A stretch of 64,000 bases of DNA. It comes from Promethearchaeia archaeon. Its GTDB lineage: Archaea > Asgardarchaeota > Lokiarchaeia > Sigyniarchaeales > SOKP01. The notes beneath the pieces are model-generated. The model saw only the letters and a program-made list of their open reading frames with translations. It searched no databases and was not told the origin of the DNA. Each line of letters starts with the position of its first letter. Position 1 is the stretch's first letter. The stretch spans positions 124,001 to 188,000 of the forward strand of contig JAHQWG010000012.1 in assembly GCA_029856045.1 (NCBI GenBank), given 5' to 3'. Position numbers and translations under genes: made by a program. Of this stretch, positions 61,861-64,000 are shown piece after piece.

Positions 61861-63078
61861 TTGCAAAATTCAAATGCTGTTCTAGAGAAAGAGATGAGAA
61901 ATTATATTCTCGAAATTTGTGAAAAAATTGGACCGCGCCCACCTTGTTCTAAGAAAGAAGCAGAGGGGTCTAAATTTTTTTATAATACAATCAAAAAGTA
62001 TTGTGATAAGATTACCATTGAAAAATTTTATACACATCCCGGAGCATATAAGGCAGCATTTAGAATCCCGATGATTTTTTATATTATTGGAATCTGTTTT
62101 TATTTTTTGTCCCCCTGGTTAAGTTTAATTATTACAGTAATTTCAGTTTTAATTTTATGGGGAGAAATGTGTTTTGTTAAAGAAATTATTGATCCTTTTT
62201 TTTCTAAAAAGAACTCTCAAAATGTTATAGGAAAAATAGAACCCAAGGAAATGAGAAAAAAAATTATAATTATTGGAAGTCATATCGACTCAAATTGGGA
62301 ATTTCCTTTAATTAGAAAAATTCATTCCGGGTTTGCGGTAATTATTGCAATAAATCTATTTTTAAATGTGATTTTATTAGTGATTTTATTAATTCAGAAT
62401 TTCTTGATTATTTTTCAAATGCAAGTAATCTTTTCTAATATTTACTTCTTTTTTTTTTGGATATTTATAGCTGGCGTTCCAATTATCTTAATTCAATTAT
62501 TTTTTATAATTTCAAATCGTTCTGTTATGGGGGCTAATGATAATCTATCAGGAACTGCAGTATGTTATGAATTAGCTAAAAATTTGAACCATCCTAAAAA
62601 TAAGCCTAATTCAGTAGAAATTTGGATTAATTCCTATGGATGCGAAGAAATTGGGTCTAAAGGAAGTAAAGCGTTTGTTAAATCCCATTTAGATGAAATT
62701 AAAAATGGTATAGTAATAAATGTTGATAATGTGGGAAATAAAAATGGGATACTTCAAATAAGTACAACTGAAATTTTTGGCTTAGTGAAAATGGATAAAA
62801 AAATTATAGGGCTTATAAACGAGGTCGCTAAAGAGTTGAATATAAATGTAAGATTGGCTCCTTTAATGGCATATACGGATTCATTAAGCTTTAGCCGTAA
62901 AAATATTGCAACCACTTCAATAAGTAGTATACCACGCTCATCAAAAGAACTTTTTTATCACACAAGGAATGACGTCATTGAAAATGTAGATTTTAAAAAT
63001 TTGGTTAATGTTTTTAAAATATGCATGCAAATTATAAAAAAAATAGATAATTCCTGTTCAAATTCCTACACTGTTTGA
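61861..63078 (+). CDS. M28-family zinc peptidase with internal membrane helices
   Basis: 405 residues from TTG 61861 with GAGGT 7 nt before. The M28 zinc ligands are visible: IIIGSHIDSNW, VMGANDNLSGTAVCYEL, YGCEEIGSKGSKAF, YTDSLSF and YHTRNDVIENVDF. Between the N-terminal segment and the catalytic core lie two hydrophobic pairs (about residues 67-100 and 158-220; for example IPMIFYIIGICFYFL, and the Phe-rich piece IYFFFFWIFIAGVP). Thus the protein is probably membrane-anchored with the active site placed between anchors. It is likely an aminopeptidase. Confidence 0.9.
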   Translation: MQNSNAVLEKEMRNYILEICEKIGPRPPCSKKEAEGSKFFYNTIKKYCDKITIEKFYTHPGAYKAAFRIPMIFYIIGICFYFLSPWLSLIITVISVLILWGEMCFVKEIIDPFFSKKNSQNVIGKIEPKEMRKKIIIIGSHIDSNWEFPLIRKIHSGFAVIIAINLFLNVILLVILLIQNFLIIFQMQVIFSNIYFFFFWIFIAGVPIILIQLFFIISNRSVMGANDNLSGTAVCYELAKNLNHPKNKPNSVEIWINSYGCEEIGSKGSKAFVKSHLDEIKNGIVINVDNVGNKNGILQISTTEIFGLVKMDKKIIGLINEVAKELNINVRLAPLMAYTDSLSFSRKNIATTSISSIPRSSKELFYHTRNDVIENVDFKNLVNVFKICMQIIKKIDNSCSNSYTV

Positions 63079-63220
63079 GCTACAAGTGATTAATTGCAAT
63101 TTTAATAAAGGATTTAATTAAAACAATATTATATATCTTCTTACTGAGTCTATATTATCAAAAAAAAATAATTTTTTTTTTAGAGTTTAATTATAAACTA
63201 ACTTATGAGGGATATTTTTT

Positions 63221-64000
63221 ATGGGTTTATATGATGAATTAGTCAAAATTGTGGGAAATAAATATTGCTCAGATAAAGATTACATTAATATATCTTATTC
63301 TAGAGGATTGGATCCAGTTCTACCAGAGATTATCCCACAAATCGTGATAAGACCGGAATCAACTGAACAAGTATCTGAAATTGTAAAGATTGCTAATAAA
63401 TATAAAGCCCCAATCTTACCGAGAGGTGGTGGTTGTGGCTTGATGGGAGGTAGTAAACCCATTAGTGAAGAAACAATTTTAGTAGATATGAAAAGAATGA
63501 ATAAAATTTTAGACATTGATGAAGATAATCATTGTGTCACGGTTCAATGTGGAATAAATTGGTCTCAACTCAATGCTAGACTGTTTGATAAAGGTTATTA
63601 TACAGGTAATATGGGTCCTGGAAGTGGGTTAGCCGCTGCAGTCGGTGGAGGGTTATCTCATCATTCAGGAGGTGGTGGGGGTTGTGCAAAGTATGGAGAA
63701 TGCACTGAAAATTGCGTTGATTTAGAAATTGTATTAGGAACTGGGGAAGTTTTAACATTTGGTTCAGGTGCAAGCCAATATGTAAAAAAACCATTTATAC
63801 GGCTTGGTCTTGGTCCTGATTTAATGGGAATTTTCCTTGGAGATAATGGAACAATGGGTATAAAAACTACTGCAACATTAAAAATATATCCTAAACCTCC
63901 ATATTATAGAGGCAAAACTTACTTGCTCGAAAAAGATCCCTATGAAAATTCCTGTAATATGGTTCAAGAAATGATGAAAATGGGTTGGGCAAATCATTTA
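63221..64000 (+). CDS. FAD-linked oxidase, partial (runs off window)
   Basis: 260 codons are visible from ATG 63221, with GAGG about 11 nt upstream. IIPQIVIRPESTEQVSEIV and APILPRGGGCGLMGG are the FAD-binding PCMH start, then VTVQCGINWSQLNARL, GPGSGLAAAVGGGLSHHSGGG and LMGIFLGDNGTMGIKTTATLK. It is a GlcD/D-lactate-dehydrogenase-type enzyme, related to the one at 41372-42847 but not close. The downstream neighbours are not visible. Confidence 0.92.
   Translation, partial: MGLYDELVKIVGNKYCSDKDYINISYSRGLDPVLPEIIPQIVIRPESTEQVSEIVKIANKYKAPILPRGGGCGLMGGSKPISEETILVDMKRMNKILDIDEDNHCVTVQCGINWSQLNARLFDKGYYTGNMGPGSGLAAAVGGGLSHHSGGGGGCAKYGECTENCVDLEIVLGTGEVLTFGSGASQYVKKPFIRLGLGPDLMGIFLGDNGTMGIKTTATLKIYPKPPYYRGKTYLLEKDPYENSCNMVQEMMKMGWANHL

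Noticed and set aside
1-64000. CRISPR arrays, insertion sequences, prophage, integrase or rRNA genes
   Set aside because: None was seen. Repeats in the window are coding (giant protein, RHH duplication) and not spaced direct repeats with variable spacers; no transposase or integrase motif was found.

Overview
The window is very AT-rich chromosomal DNA, best explained as coming from an Asgard archaeon (Promethearchaeota), probably Lokiarchaeia-like. The archaeal signs are a proteasome alpha subunit, a three-gene RFC clamp-loader operon, TATA-type promoters close to start codons, GGTG/GGAG ribosome binding sites and an apparently intron-bearing tRNA. The Asgard signs are three eukaryote-like small GTPases (one an Arf domain fused to a longin-like domain), two paralogous longin-like proteins, a V4R-domain protein and a presenilin-type intramembrane protease. 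No sequence search could be run, so the lineage is inferred.

Layout. Positions 1-6.1 kb hold a membrane-trafficking-like neighbourhood: V4R protein (cut by the window edge), longin-Arf GTPase, zinc-ribbon protein, ribbon-helix-helix (RHH) regulator, longin-like protein and Ras/Rab-like GTPase. Next come proteasome alpha (6.3 kb), a large UPF0182 membrane protein, and a 1562-residue repeat protein (11.1-15.7 kb) with two regular repeat arrays. Positions 15.9-21 kb carry a second RHH gene, small nucleic-acid/zinc proteins, a GNAT acetyltransferase and the RFC operon. Positions 21-31 kb carry membrane proteins, an ECF-type S component, pyruvate kinase, a sugar-nucleotide pyrophosphorylase-like enzyme, a HAD hydrolase and a B12-binding radical SAM enzyme. 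A tRNA-Arg(GCG) with two apparent extra-anticodon insertions lies at 31.07-31.19 kb. Positions 31.7-45.7 kb hold a four-PAS histidine kinase, an ADP-ribosylglycohydrolase-like protein, a GT4 glycosyltransferase, a PRC-barrel protein, the presenilin-like protease and a redox set (ferredoxin-nitroreductase, SCP2-like, FAD oxidase, FrhB-like). Positions 45.7-64 kb hold a Rab-like GTPase, an XPD/Rad3-type helicase, an MFS transporter, glycogen synthase with a DUF3795 gene, M20, C69 and M28 peptidases, a DinB polymerase, the second longin-like protein, a URO-D-type protein, an NAD epimerase and a second FAD oxidase cut by the edge.

Two observations stand out. First, four convincing genes have no AUG/GUG/UUG start that keeps their conserved domain. 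Each has an AUU, AUC or CUG codon exactly 7 nt after a GGTG or GGAG ribosome binding site: two RHH genes, the XPD-type helicase and the DUF3795 gene. Canonical UUG genes here use the same 7-nt spacing, which suggests near-cognate initiation. Second, the tRNA-Arg(GCG) folds into a nearly perfect cloverleaf only if about 16 nt are removed from the D-loop and about 30 nt from the T-loop. No CRISPR array, insertion sequence, prophage or rRNA was seen; the region looks like an ordinary chromosome with mostly single genes and short operons.
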